Assembly (NCBI RefSeq): GCF_014192055.1
Contig: NZ_JACHXM010000001.1
Coordinates: 62,001 to 126,000, forward strand
Reading direction: 5' to 3'
From: Halomonas organivorans
Lineage (GTDB): Bacteria; Pseudomonadota; Gammaproteobacteria; Pseudomonadales; Halomonadaceae
DNA: 64,000 nt
Part shown: piece by piece, positions 16,771-26,048 of the stretch
How positions within the stretch are numbered: the first letter of the stretch is position 1
Layout: each line of letters opens with the position of its first letter
Made by a program: the position numbers and the translations under genes
The notes under the pieces: generated by a model
What the model saw: the letters and a program-made list of their open reading frames with translations, nothing else
Database searches by the model: none
What the model was told of the DNA's origin: nothing

Positions 16771-17538
16771 CTATCCGGCTTCCTGCTCGACGGCCACCAC
16801 CCGCGTGTCCTGTCCGAGCCGCTCGTGCAGCGTCTCCAGGTAGTCCGCCAGGCTCCAGCCCAGTCGGTGTCCCCCGCGGACCAGCTCGATGCCGCAGATC
16901 AGCTCCGCCGAACGGATCAGACGCACCTCCGCCGTCGCGTCGATCCGACCACGGACCGCATCAACGAGGCGTGCCTCGATCTCCGGTGACGGCGCGAAGG
17001 AGGTGGCCACGCTGATCGCGCCCCGCGCCCCGCCCAGCGACCGCCGGGCGTTATCGTCCAGGGCCTCGAGACGGGCGATGAAGACCTCGACGGCCCGGGT
17101 CTCGAGATCCGCCCCGGCGAGTTCCTGCAACGCCTGGCGCAGGACGCTCTCGACGCTCGCCAGGGCGCGCTGGCCGACGCGGTCGAGCAGTCCCTCACGC
17201 TCCTCGTCCCACTGGCGCTGCCAGTCGGCCCGGCGGGCCGCCACCTCGTCGCGGGCCGCCTCGAGCCACTGGTGGCGGCGATGCTCCGCTTCCTTCTCCG
17301 CCGCGTCGAACAGCGCCTCACGACGGCTCGCCAGCTCGGCCTCCCGCTGACGATAGCCCTGGAGGCTGGCCGCGGCCTCGGCCTCTCGCTGGCCGGCCTG
17401 CTCGAGGCGCTCGCGGATGCCCGTCTCGCGCCGCTCCATGGCACGCAGCACCGGCCGGTAGAGGAAACGCTTGAGCAACCACACCAGGATCAGGAAATTG
17501 ACCACCTGCGCCGAGACCGTCAGCCAGTCGATCGCCAT
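16771..17538 (-). CDS. atpF: N-ATPase b subunit AtpF
   Basis: A 255-residue stator subunit, longer than a normal b subunit of about 156 residues. One transmembrane helix (FLILVWLLKRFLYRPV) is followed by a long charged coiled coil from about 35 to 140. The C-terminal part (IEARLVDAVRGRIDATAEVRLIRSAELICGIELVRGGHRLGWSLADYLETLHERL) resembles the delta-subunit end that normally anchors to the catalytic head. This b-plus-delta-like organisation fits the lack of a separate atpH in N-ATPase operons. Confidence 0.88.
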   Translation of the reverse strand: MAIDWLTVSAQVVNFLILVWLLKRFLYRPVLRAMERRETGIRERLEQAGQREAEAAASLQGYRQREAELASRREALFDAAEKEAEHRRHQWLEAARDEVAARRADWQRQWDEEREGLLDRVGQRALASVESVLRQALQELAGADLETRAVEVFIARLEALDDNARRSLGGARGAISVATSFAPSPEIEARLVDAVRGRIDATAEVRLIRSAELICGIELVRGGHRLGWSLADYLETLHERLGQDTRVVAVEQEAG

Positions 17539-17541
17539 GGC

Positions 17542-17817
17542 TCAGCCCCCCGTCGCCGCGACGTGATCCCAGAACGGGTTGGCGAAGATCAGGATCATCG
17601 ACACCACGAAACAGTAGATGGCGGTGGACTCGATCATCGCCAGCCCCACGAACAGGGTGCGGGTCAGGGTGGCGGCCTCGTCGGGCTGCTGGGCGATGGC
17701 CATGAGCGCCTGGGCCACCGCCCGCCCCTCGGCCAATGCCGGCCCGATGCAGCCGATCGAGATGGTCAAACCGGCGGTGACCACCGACACCATGCCGATG
17801 AGGGTGAGGCTATCCAT
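17542..17817 (-). CDS. atpE: N-ATPase c subunit AtpE with Na+-type ligand set
   Basis: A 91-residue hairpin of two membrane helices. Helix 1 contains GPALAEGRAVAQAL with Glu30. Helix 2 contains MIESTAIYCF with Glu63, Ser64, Thr65 and Tyr68, the arrangement found in Na+-binding c subunits such as that of Ilyobacter. Carboxylates at both 30 and 63 are typical of N-ATPases. The ligand set points to Na+ translocation, although one characterised N-ATPase rotor (Burkholderia) was reported to be proton-specific, so the coupling ion remains open. Its start overlaps the end of atpB by 8 bases. Confidence 0.92.
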   Translation of the reverse strand: MDSLTLIGMVSVVTAGLTISIGCIGPALAEGRAVAQALMAIAQQPDEAATLTRTLFVGLAMIESTAIYCFVVSMILIFANPFWDHVAATGG

Positions 17818-18526
17818 GATCGTTTCCTCCGTCGGTGGGCCGGCGGCCACGGCGGCTCGCCCGCTGCGCGGACGCGGCGGAGGCGATGTACACCATGGCC
17901 AGCACGGCGAAGATATAGGCCTGGATCATGCCGGTCAGCAGCCCCAGCAGCTGCATGAGCACGGGAAAGACGTAGGGCGTGAGGCTGAGCAGGATCGCCA
18001 CGATCAGCGTGCCGCTCATGATGTTGCCGTACAGGCGCACCGCCAGCGCGACGGTGCGTGACAGCTCGCCGATGACGTTGAACGGCAGCATCAGCCAGCT
18101 GGGCGTGAGGTAGTGACGCAGGTAGGCCACCGGCCCCTCCCGAGCGATGCCGTACAGTGGCACCGCCACGAACACGCAGATCGCCAGCGCCGTGGTCGTC
18201 GACAGCGAGCCCATCGGCGAGGTGAAGCCGGGCACCACCTCGAGCAGGTTGGAGACGGCAATGAACAGGAACAGCGTGCCCACGAACGGCCGGTAGCGTC
18301 CCGGTTCCTGGTGGCTGACCTGGCGGATCTGGTCGTCGATGCCGGTGACCAGGACCTCCAGCAGATGCTGCCAGCGCGACAGTGAAGGCCCCTCGGACAG
18401 GCGCCGCGTCAGCCACCAGGCGCCCAGGGTCAGCAGCCCCATCACCAGCCAGGTGTCGACCAGGGTGGCGGTGAGCGCCGCATCGCCCCAGCGCCAGATC
18501 ACCTCGCTGTCGGGCCCCAGGGTCAT
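17810..18526 (-). CDS. atpB: N-ATPase a subunit AtpB
   Basis: A 238-residue membrane protein with the conserved stator arginine in GELSRTVALAVRLYGNIMSGTLI and C-terminal helices LGLLTGMIQAYIFAVLAMVYI. It provides the ion half-channels beside the c ring. The true start MTLGPDSEVIW overlaps the end of atpR by 4 bases (ATGA). The upstream open frame has no family similarity and was excluded. Confidence 0.92.
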   Translation of the reverse strand: MTLGPDSEVIWRWGDAALTATLVDTWLVMGLLTLGAWWLTRRLSEGPSLSRWQHLLEVLVTGIDDQIRQVSHQEPGRYRPFVGTLFLFIAVSNLLEVVPGFTSPMGSLSTTTALAICVFVAVPLYGIAREGPVAYLRHYLTPSWLMLPFNVIGELSRTVALAVRLYGNIMSGTLIVAILLSLTPYVFPVLMQLLGLLTGMIQAYIFAVLAMVYIASAASAQRASRRGRRPTDGGNDHG

Positions 18527-18840
18527 GGCCGCGTCTCTCCGGCCGCCACCCGCGGGCCCAGTCGCCGGGCCAGCGCCCAGCGGGCCAGGGCAAAGCCCAG
18601 CACCCCGACCAGGCCCGCCGAGGCGCCGCCACGGCTCACCAGCCACAGCAGCCCGCCCAGCGCCAACGCGAAACGCAGCGCCGCGCTGGCCAGCAGCCAG
18701 ATGCCCGGATGGCGAGCCACTGCCAGGCGCCGTACCGTCAGCCACAGACCGGCGAAGAACATCAGCCCAAGCCCCGCTCCAGCCAACAGGGCGCCCGCCA
18801 GCAGCGGCCAGTCCAGTGCGGTCAACGCTTCAGTCGTCAT
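18523..18840 (-). CDS. atpR: N-ATPase accessory membrane protein AtpR
   Basis: A 105-residue protein with about three hydrophobic segments (LLAGALLAGAGLGLMFFAGLWLTV, WLLASAALRFALALGGLLWLV, GLVGVLGFALARWAL). In position, size and topology it matches AtpR of the atpDCQRBEFAG operons. AtpR is thought to help assemble the c ring or bind Na+, but its role is not established. It overlaps both neighbours by a few bases. Confidence 0.85.
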   Translation of the reverse strand: MTTEALTALDWPLLAGALLAGAGLGLMFFAGLWLTVRRLAVARHPGIWLLASAALRFALALGGLLWLVSRGGASAGLVGVLGFALARWALARRLGPRVAAGETRP

Positions 18841-19139
18841 AATGAGACTCCTGTCGGACCCAGTACCAGGCGTTGAGGCAACCCAACGCCACGCCGATGA
18901 ACAGGAAGGTCAGCGTCCAGGACGCCGCGCCCTCGGTGCGACGATCCAGCCAGGCACCCAGGGCGATGCCTGCCAGGGTGGGAATCGCCACCGACCAGCC
19001 CACCAGGCCGAACATGCCCAGCCCGAACCAGGCCGCCCGATGGCCGCGGGCCCGGGCGCGGCGCTTGCGCTCGGCGTGCCGGCCCACTTCGTGGCCGAGC
19101 CGGCTGCCCTCGTGCGGGCGCCGGCGGGGTCCAGGCGGC

Positions 19140-19147
<8 letters not shown>
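18830..19147 (-). CDS. atpQ: N-ATPase accessory protein AtpQ (AtpI-like)
   Basis: A 105-residue protein with a basic N-terminal third (RKRRARARG) followed by two membrane segments (GLVGWSVAIPTLAGIALGAWLD and WTLTFLFIGVALGCLNAWYWV). This is the AtpI/AtpQ pattern, and the family is implicated in c-ring assembly. It overlaps atpC by 8 bases and atpR by 11 bases, so expression is tightly coupled. Confidence 0.82.
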
Positions 19148-21051
<1,904 letters not shown>

Positions 21052-21097
21052 TCAAGAAAACGGTGCACACCGGGAGGAGCCACTAGCGGGCCGAGCG

Positions 21098-22003
21098 TCA
21101 GCCGATGCGGGCGTCGCGCGCCTCGACCAGGAAGACCTTGAAGGCCTGCCAAAGGAGGCTGCGGTAGCGCTCGGGATGCCATACCAGCGAGAAGGTGCGG
21201 CGCAGGGTCAGCTCGCTGTCGAGTGCCACCAGCTCGCCGCGCTCGAGCTCGCCGGCCACGCCGAGCGCCGACAGGCAGCCCAGCCCGAGGCCGGCGAGCA
21301 CTGCCTGCTTGATCGCTTCATGCTGGCCGAGCGCCATGCGTACTCGGGGTGACACGCCGCGCCGGCGCATGGCCTGTTCGAAGACCTCGCGGGTGCCCGA
21401 ACCGGGCTCGCGCAGGATCCAGGCGGCCGCGGCCAGGGCGTGATCGTCGAGCCGTTCGCGGCTCGCCAGCGGATGCCCCGGAGCGGCCACCACCACCAGG
21501 CGATCCTCGCACCAGGGCTCGCTGACCAGGGCCGGCTCCCGACACTCGCCCTCGATCAACCCCAGGTCGGCTTCCAGGCGCAGCACGTCGCCGATCACCT
21601 CATGAGTGTTGCGTAGCCGCAGGCGCAGATCCGTGCGGGGATGCGCCTCGCTGAAACGCCCCACCAGGTCGGGCAGCAGGTAGGTGCCCACGGTGGCGCT
21701 GGCCGACACGCCGAGCACCCCATGCAGCTCGCCTTCCGGCTCGCGCGCGGCGGCGACGAAAGCGGCCATGCCGTCGAGCAGTGCCTCGGCGCGCGGCAGC
21801 AGGCTGCGCCCCAGGTCGTTGAGTACCAGCCGGCGGCCGGGGCGCTCGAACAACGCCACGCCAAGCTGGCGCTCCAGGTCGGAAAGCGCCTGGCTGGTGG
21901 CCGATTGGGACAGCGACAGCTCCTCCGCGGCGGCGCTCACGGTACCGAGTCGTGCCACGGCGGCGAAGACCTGAAGCTGGCGGAAGCTGACCTGGGGCGT
22001 CAT
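21098..22003 (-). CDS. yeiE: LysR-family regulator, YeiE-like
   Basis: A 301-residue LysR regulator. The N-terminal winged helix reads VSFRQLQVFAAVARLGTVSAAAEELSLSQSATSQALSDLERQLGVALFERPGRRLVL. An effector domain follows with SASATVGTYLLPDLVGRFSEAHP and REPGSGTREVFEQAM, as in CysB/CbbR/YeiE-type proteins. It diverges from a yeiH homologue exactly as yeiE does in enterobacteria, where YeiE responds to sulfite. That supports control of yeiH. The start MTPQV gives the standard N-terminus. Confidence 0.85.
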   Translation of the reverse strand: MTPQVSFRQLQVFAAVARLGTVSAAAEELSLSQSATSQALSDLERQLGVALFERPGRRLVLNDLGRSLLPRAEALLDGMAAFVAAAREPEGELHGVLGVSASATVGTYLLPDLVGRFSEAHPRTDLRLRLRNTHEVIGDVLRLEADLGLIEGECREPALVSEPWCEDRLVVVAAPGHPLASRERLDDHALAAAAWILREPGSGTREVFEQAMRRRGVSPRVRMALGQHEAIKQAVLAGLGLGCLSALGVAGELERGELVALDSELTLRRTFSLVWHPERYRSLLWQAFKVFLVEARDARIG

Positions 22004-22029
22004 ATCGGTTTTTCCGAAGAGAGGTTTCG

Positions 22030-22043
22030 TTATTAGCTGATAA
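22030..22043. promoter_or_regulatory. Candidate LysR operator between yeiE and yeiH
   Basis: TTATTAGCTGATAA is a nearly perfect inverted repeat (one mismatch pair) in the short AT-rich region between the divergent genes. This is the position and form expected for a LysR recognition site. A related half ATGAGCTATCA follows at about 22049-22058. Confidence 0.4.
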
Positions 22044-22127
22044 CCATATGAGCTATCAGTGCCTAGCATGACGATAACGCACCGCGCTCACAACACCCGC
22101 CCCTCACACCGTCCGGAGCCCGATCTC

Positions 22128-23141
22128 ATGTGGCAAGGCCTATTGATCTGTACCCTGCTGACCATCGCCGGCACCGGCCTCGCCCGGCTGCCGATACTCG
22201 CCGAGGCCAGCGTGAGCCCGCTGGTCCTTGCCCTACTGCTGGGCATCGTGGCCGGCAATGTGCCGCTTTCCCGGCGCCTGTCTCGACGCCTGACACTGGC
22301 CGGGCCGGGGTTGGCCTTCGCCACCCGCCGACTGCTGCGCGGCGGCATCGTACTGTTCGGCCTGTCGCTCACGCTCCAGCAGGTGGTCGGACTGGGGCCG
22401 AAGGTGCTGCTGCTGGATGCGCTGGTCATCACCAGCGTGCTGTGCGCCGGCTACCTGATCGGCACCCGCCTGCTGGGACTGGATCGCGACACGGCGCTGC
22501 TGACCAGCGCCGGCAGCGCCATCTGCGGCGCCGCGGCGGTATTGGCGACCGAGTCGACCATCCGCTCGCGCCCCGCGGCCACGTCCATGGCCGTGGCCAC
22601 GGTGGTGCTGTTCGGTTCGCTGGCGATGCTGGTCTACCCGCTGCTGTATCCGCTGATAGGCATGGATGAGGGCCTGTTCGGCGTCTATATCGGTGCCACC
22701 GTCCACGAGGTCGCCCAGGTGGTGGCCGCCGGCGAGGCGGTGGGCCCGGACGCCCTGGCCAATGCGGTGATCGTCAAGCTGGTGCGGGTGATGCTGCTGG
22801 TGCCCTTCCTGCTGATCGTCGGCCAGTGGTGGCTGCGTCATCGAGCGGAGCCCATCGACGCCGATGGCGGCGAACCGGCCAGGCTGGTGATTCCCTGGTT
22901 CGCCTTCGGCTTCCTTGCCATGGTGGCATTCAACAGCCTGGTCGCCCTGCCCGCCCCGCTCCATTCAGCACTGGTACAGCTCGGCCAGCTGTCGTTGACC
23001 ATGGCCATGGCAGCGCTGGGCTTCGAGACACGCCTCGAGAAACTGCGCGCCCTGGGGCTGCGCCCCTTCTTGCTGGCGCTGATCCTGTTCGGGCTGCTGG
23101 TGGGCGGCGGCGGGGTGGCCAGTTGGCTGCTGATGGGTTGA
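22128..23141 (+). CDS. yeiH: YeiH-family (UPF0324) putative sulfate/sulfite exporter
   Basis: A 337-residue membrane protein of about ten helices with family landmarks GIVAGN, RRLLRGGIVLFGLSLTLQQV, SAGSAICGAAAVLATES, GATVHEVAQVVAAGEAVGPDA and LAMAALGFET-like MAMAALGFETRLEKLRALG. Members are proposed anion exporters and are linked to sulfite or taurine sulfonate metabolism in other bacteria. The chosen ATG has GGAG nine bases upstream. An upstream ATG at 22068 would add 20 polar residues, as in some homologues, but lacks a ribosome site. It is followed by a strong terminator. Confidence 0.88.
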   Translation: MWQGLLICTLLTIAGTGLARLPILAEASVSPLVLALLLGIVAGNVPLSRRLSRRLTLAGPGLAFATRRLLRGGIVLFGLSLTLQQVVGLGPKVLLLDALVITSVLCAGYLIGTRLLGLDRDTALLTSAGSAICGAAAVLATESTIRSRPAATSMAVATVVLFGSLAMLVYPLLYPLIGMDEGLFGVYIGATVHEVAQVVAAGEAVGPDALANAVIVKLVRVMLLVPFLLIVGQWWLRHRAEPIDADGGEPARLVIPWFAFGFLAMVAFNSLVALPAPLHSALVQLGQLSLTMAMAALGFETRLEKLRALGLRPFLLALILFGLLVGGGGVASWLLMG

Positions 23142-23208
23142 AGGGTTAAGAAGGAAGAAGGAAGAGCCAAGAGACAGGCCTGAGGAAGTCGACGTGAGGA
23201 GACAGGCG

Positions 23209-23237
23209 AAGGCCGCGCCCGGGGGCGCGGCCTTTTT
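23209..23237 (+). terminator. Intrinsic terminator of yeiH
   Basis: AAGGCCGCGCCC pairs with GGGCGCGGCCTT around a 2-base centre and runs directly into TTTTT. This is a textbook Rho-independent terminator on the plus strand. Confidence 0.9.
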
Positions 23238-23261
23238 CATCTCAGCCGATGAGGCGACGCC

Positions 23262-24374
23262 TCACTCGAAGCTGAAGCTCGGCGCCGGGGCATCGGGCAG
23301 CAGGGCTGCGCAGGCACGGACCTTGTCCAGCAGCGCCTCATGGGTCGGTGCCACCAGGTTGACGTGGGCCAGCTTGCGACCGGGGCGCTCGCTCTTGTCG
23401 TAGCGATGCAGGTGGGCGTCCTCGATCTCCAGCAGCTTCGCCGCCTCACCCTCGCGGCCGATGACGTTGACCATGCAGGTCGGTGCGCGAGCCGCGGTGC
23501 TGCCCAGCGGCAGGCCCTGAATGGCGCGCAGATGGTTCTCGAACTGGCTGGTCACCGCGCCGTCCTGGGTCCAGTGCCCGGAGTTGTGCACCCTGGGGGC
23601 CATCTCGTTGGCCAGCAGGGCACCGTCGCGGGTCTGGAACAGCTCCAGGGTCAGCACGCCCACGTAGTCGAGCTCGTCGAGCAGCGCCCGGATGTAGTCG
23701 TCGGCGGTCTGCTGGACGGCATCGTCCAGGTCCGGCATCGGCGCCACCGAATAGCGCAGGATGCCGTCGACGTGGACGTTCTCGGCCATCGGGTAGAAGA
23801 CCACCTCGCCGTCGCGACCGCGCACGGCGATGATCGACACCTCGCGCACGAAGTCGACGAAGGCCTCGACGATCAGCCTCGGATGGTTGATCGAGCGCCA
23901 CGCCTCGGCCGCGTCGGCCGGGTCCTTGATCACCGCCTGGCCCTTGCCGTCGTAGCCCTCGGTGACCGACTTCGCGACCACCGGCGCCCCCAGTTCGCGC
24001 ACCGCGGCCTCCAGCGCCTCGGCGCTGTCCACCAGGCGATAGGCCGGGGTGGGAATGCCCAGGCGGTCGAACAGCGCCTTCTCCTCGGCGCGATGCTGGC
24101 ACACCCGAATCGCCTCGCTGGAGGGATGCACGGGCTTGCGCTCTTCGATCGCCTGGACCAGCGAGACCGGCAGGTGCTCGAACTCGTAGGTGACCAGGTC
24201 GACCTTGTCGAGAAAGCTCTCGAGGTGCTTCTGATCGGTGTCCACCATCACATCACCGATCCCCGCGCTGGGGTGGCCGGTGGTGTCGAGAAAGGTGAAA
24301 CGGTTGGCCAGCGGATAGCCCGCCAGGGCCAGCATCCGGCCCAGTTGGCCGGCTCCCAGTACGCCGATGTTCAT
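23262..24374 (-). CDS. purK: N5-carboxyaminoimidazole ribonucleotide synthase PurK
   Basis: A 370-residue ATP-grasp enzyme. The N-terminal NAD-like fold starts MNIGVLGAGQLGRMLALAGYPL. ATP-grasp elements include KSVTEGYDGKGQAVI, VEAFVDFVREVSIIAVR and NEMAPRVHNSGHWT. It converts AIR, bicarbonate and ATP to N5-CAIR in purine biosynthesis. It lies 27 bases after purE, which supplies the next step, as in most proteobacterial purEK operons. Confidence 0.96.
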   Translation of the reverse strand: MNIGVLGAGQLGRMLALAGYPLANRFTFLDTTGHPSAGIGDVMVDTDQKHLESFLDKVDLVTYEFEHLPVSLVQAIEERKPVHPSSEAIRVCQHRAEEKALFDRLGIPTPAYRLVDSAEALEAAVRELGAPVVAKSVTEGYDGKGQAVIKDPADAAEAWRSINHPRLIVEAFVDFVREVSIIAVRGRDGEVVFYPMAENVHVDGILRYSVAPMPDLDDAVQQTADDYIRALLDELDYVGVLTLELFQTRDGALLANEMAPRVHNSGHWTQDGAVTSQFENHLRAIQGLPLGSTAARAPTCMVNVIGREGEAAKLLEIEDAHLHRYDKSERPGRKLAHVNLVAPTHEALLDKVRACAALLPDAPAPSFSFE

Positions 24375-24401
24375 CGTGGTTGCCTCGCTCGTCGCTCTCG
24401 G

Positions 24402-24911
24402 TCAGGGGGTAGGCCGCGGGTCGGGATTGTCCAGCACCGTCTGGGTCTGCTCGGCGCGGAAGGCCTCCACGGCCTCGCGTACCGTGTCGTCCTGCAGCCC
24501 GACGATCTGGGCGGCCAGCAGGCCGGCATTGGTCGCCCCGGCCTTGCCGATGGCCAGGGTACCCACGGCGATGCCGCCCGGCATCTGCACGATCGACAGC
24601 AGCGAATCCAGCCCCTTGAGGGACTTGGACTCCACCGGCACGCCAAGCACCGGCAGCGCCGTCTGGGAGGCCACCATGCCGGGCAGGTGGGCGGCACCGC
24701 CGGCACCGGCGATGATCACCGAGAGGCCGCGCTCGGCGGCGGACTTGGCATAGTCGAACAACAGGTCCGGGGTGCGATGGGCCGAGACGACGCGGGTCTC
24801 GCAGGGCACCCCGAGGCGTTCGAGCATGGCGACCGCATGCTCCATGACCGGCCAGTCGGACTTCGACCCCATGATCACGCCGACCCGCGGCGACTCTTTC
24901 GGTGCTGGCAT
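24402..24911 (-). CDS. purE: N5-CAIR mutase PurE
   Basis: A 169-residue class I PurE with [57 protein letters not shown] and [12 protein letters not shown] as hallmark motifs. The His in SAHRTP is the catalytic base. It converts N5-CAIR to CAIR in the cytoplasm. It is the first gene of the purEK pair. The 295 bases upstream, to the divergent lipoprotein gene, hold both promoters and no gene. Confidence 0.96.
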   Translation of the reverse strand: MPAPKESPRVGVIMGSKSDWPVMEHAVAMLERLGVPCETRVVSAHRTPDLLFDYAKSAAERGLSVIIAGAGGAAHLPGMVASQTALPVLGVPVESKSLKGLDSLLSIVQMPGGIAVGTLAIGKAGATNAGLLAAQIVGLQDDTVREAVEAFRAEQTQTVLDNPDPRPTP

Positions 24912-25206
24912 CCTGGGCTCCTCGAAAACGGCAATGGCGCCGCCGCACGGCCGTCGCCGCGGGCAGGTGATGAAAGTGGAAGCCCGCTATTCTAGCAGAG
25001 CCGCGCCGCGCCTACCTCTCCTCCCCGCACGGAAACCAGCGCGCGCGGGGAGGCTCGGGGCTCGGCGTCGTCCGCAGATACGTCGCCGTCGGGCGACAGC
25101 GGGTTTCAACCTTCCTGCAGATTACCTTGGTAGGGTCATAGTCAAAGCGGTCGACAGGACGCGGCCGCTCAGCCCCACACGGACAACGTGCAGAAGGAGA
25201 CCGACC

Positions 25207-25974
25207 ATGAAGCGTCATCTTTTCATCGTGGCAGCCCTGACCGGCACCCTGGCGCTGGCCGGCTGCGACAAGGCCGACGACACCGAACAGGATGCCCAGG
25301 CCGAGACCACCCAGACCGAACAGAGCGCCCAGGGCGAGCAGACTGCCCAGAGCGAACAGACTGACCAGAGCGATACGAACCAGGACACGCAGCAGGCCAG
25401 CAAGACCCTCGACGGCGTCCTGGAATTCGCCGCCACCGACACCCCGCTGCCGGACGACGCCCAGGTCGTGGTTAGCCTGCGCGACGAGGCCCTGGCGGAT
25501 GCCCCGGCCACCATCATCACCGAGACCAACGTGGACGCGTCGGGCAACGGCCCGGTCGAGTTCAGCCTCGACTATCCGACCGATCAGGTGGATCCCGGTC
25601 ATGCCCACGCCCTGCACGCCGAGGTCTTCGACGGTGACGGCAACCTGCGCTGGAACAGCCCCGAGCGCCATCCGGTCGAGGTCGGCCCGGAAGCCGAGCA
25701 GGCACCGATCACCCTGACCCTGGAGCCGGTGGCCACCGAGGCCATGGCCGGCGAGCCGCTGGAAGAGACCGGTGAGGCACTGGACGAAGCGGGCGACGCC
25801 GTCGCCAACACCGCCGGGGAGGCCGTCGAGGCGACCGAACAGGCCGCCGGCGACGCCGCAGAGGCTACCCAGGAAACCGCCGAGGACGCCGCCGAAGCCA
25901 CCCAACAGGCCGCCGAGGAGACCGCGGAAGAGCTGGACGAAGTGACCCAGGACGACACTCAGTCCACCCAGTAA
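25207..25974 (+). CDS. Lipoprotein with YbaY-type domain and long Ala/Glu/Thr-rich tail
   Basis: A 255-residue precursor with lipobox LALAGC, so it is lipid-anchored at Cys19. A low-complexity linker rich in Gln, Thr and Glu runs to about 65. A YbaY/YscW-like beta domain follows (LDGVLEFAATDTPLPDDAQVVVSLRDEALADAPATIITETNV to LRWNSPERHPVEV). The last 75 residues are an acidic helical tail with repeated EATQETAEDAAEATQQAAEETAEEL. The 11-residue-like AEATQ/AEATE periodicity resembles apolipoprotein-like or LEA-like amphipathic helices. The role is unknown, with envelope association expected. A GAAGGAGACC ribosome site precedes the ATG. Confidence 0.75.
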   Translation: MKRHLFIVAALTGTLALAGCDKADDTEQDAQAETTQTEQSAQGEQTAQSEQTDQSDTNQDTQQASKTLDGVLEFAATDTPLPDDAQVVVSLRDEALADAPATIITETNVDASGNGPVEFSLDYPTDQVDPGHAHALHAEVFDGDGNLRWNSPERHPVEVGPEAEQAPITLTLEPVATEAMAGEPLEETGEALDEAGDAVANTAGEAVEATEQAAGDAAEATQETAEDAAEATQQAAEETAEELDEVTQDDTQSTQ

Positions 25975-25990
25975 CCCCGCGCTCGATACG

Positions 25991-26026
25991 ACGCGGCCCC
26001 GCCCGGAGCTCCGGGCGGGGCCGCGT
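25991..26026. terminator. Perfect 36-base palindromic hairpin between convergent genes
   Basis: ACGCGGCCCCGCCCGGAG followed immediately by its exact complement CTCCGGGCGGGGCCGCGT. It lies between the ends of the lipoprotein gene and the TAXI permease gene and likely serves both strands. No T tract is present. Confidence 0.65.
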
Positions 26027-26048
26027 GTCGTCAGGGGGAAGCTCCGCT

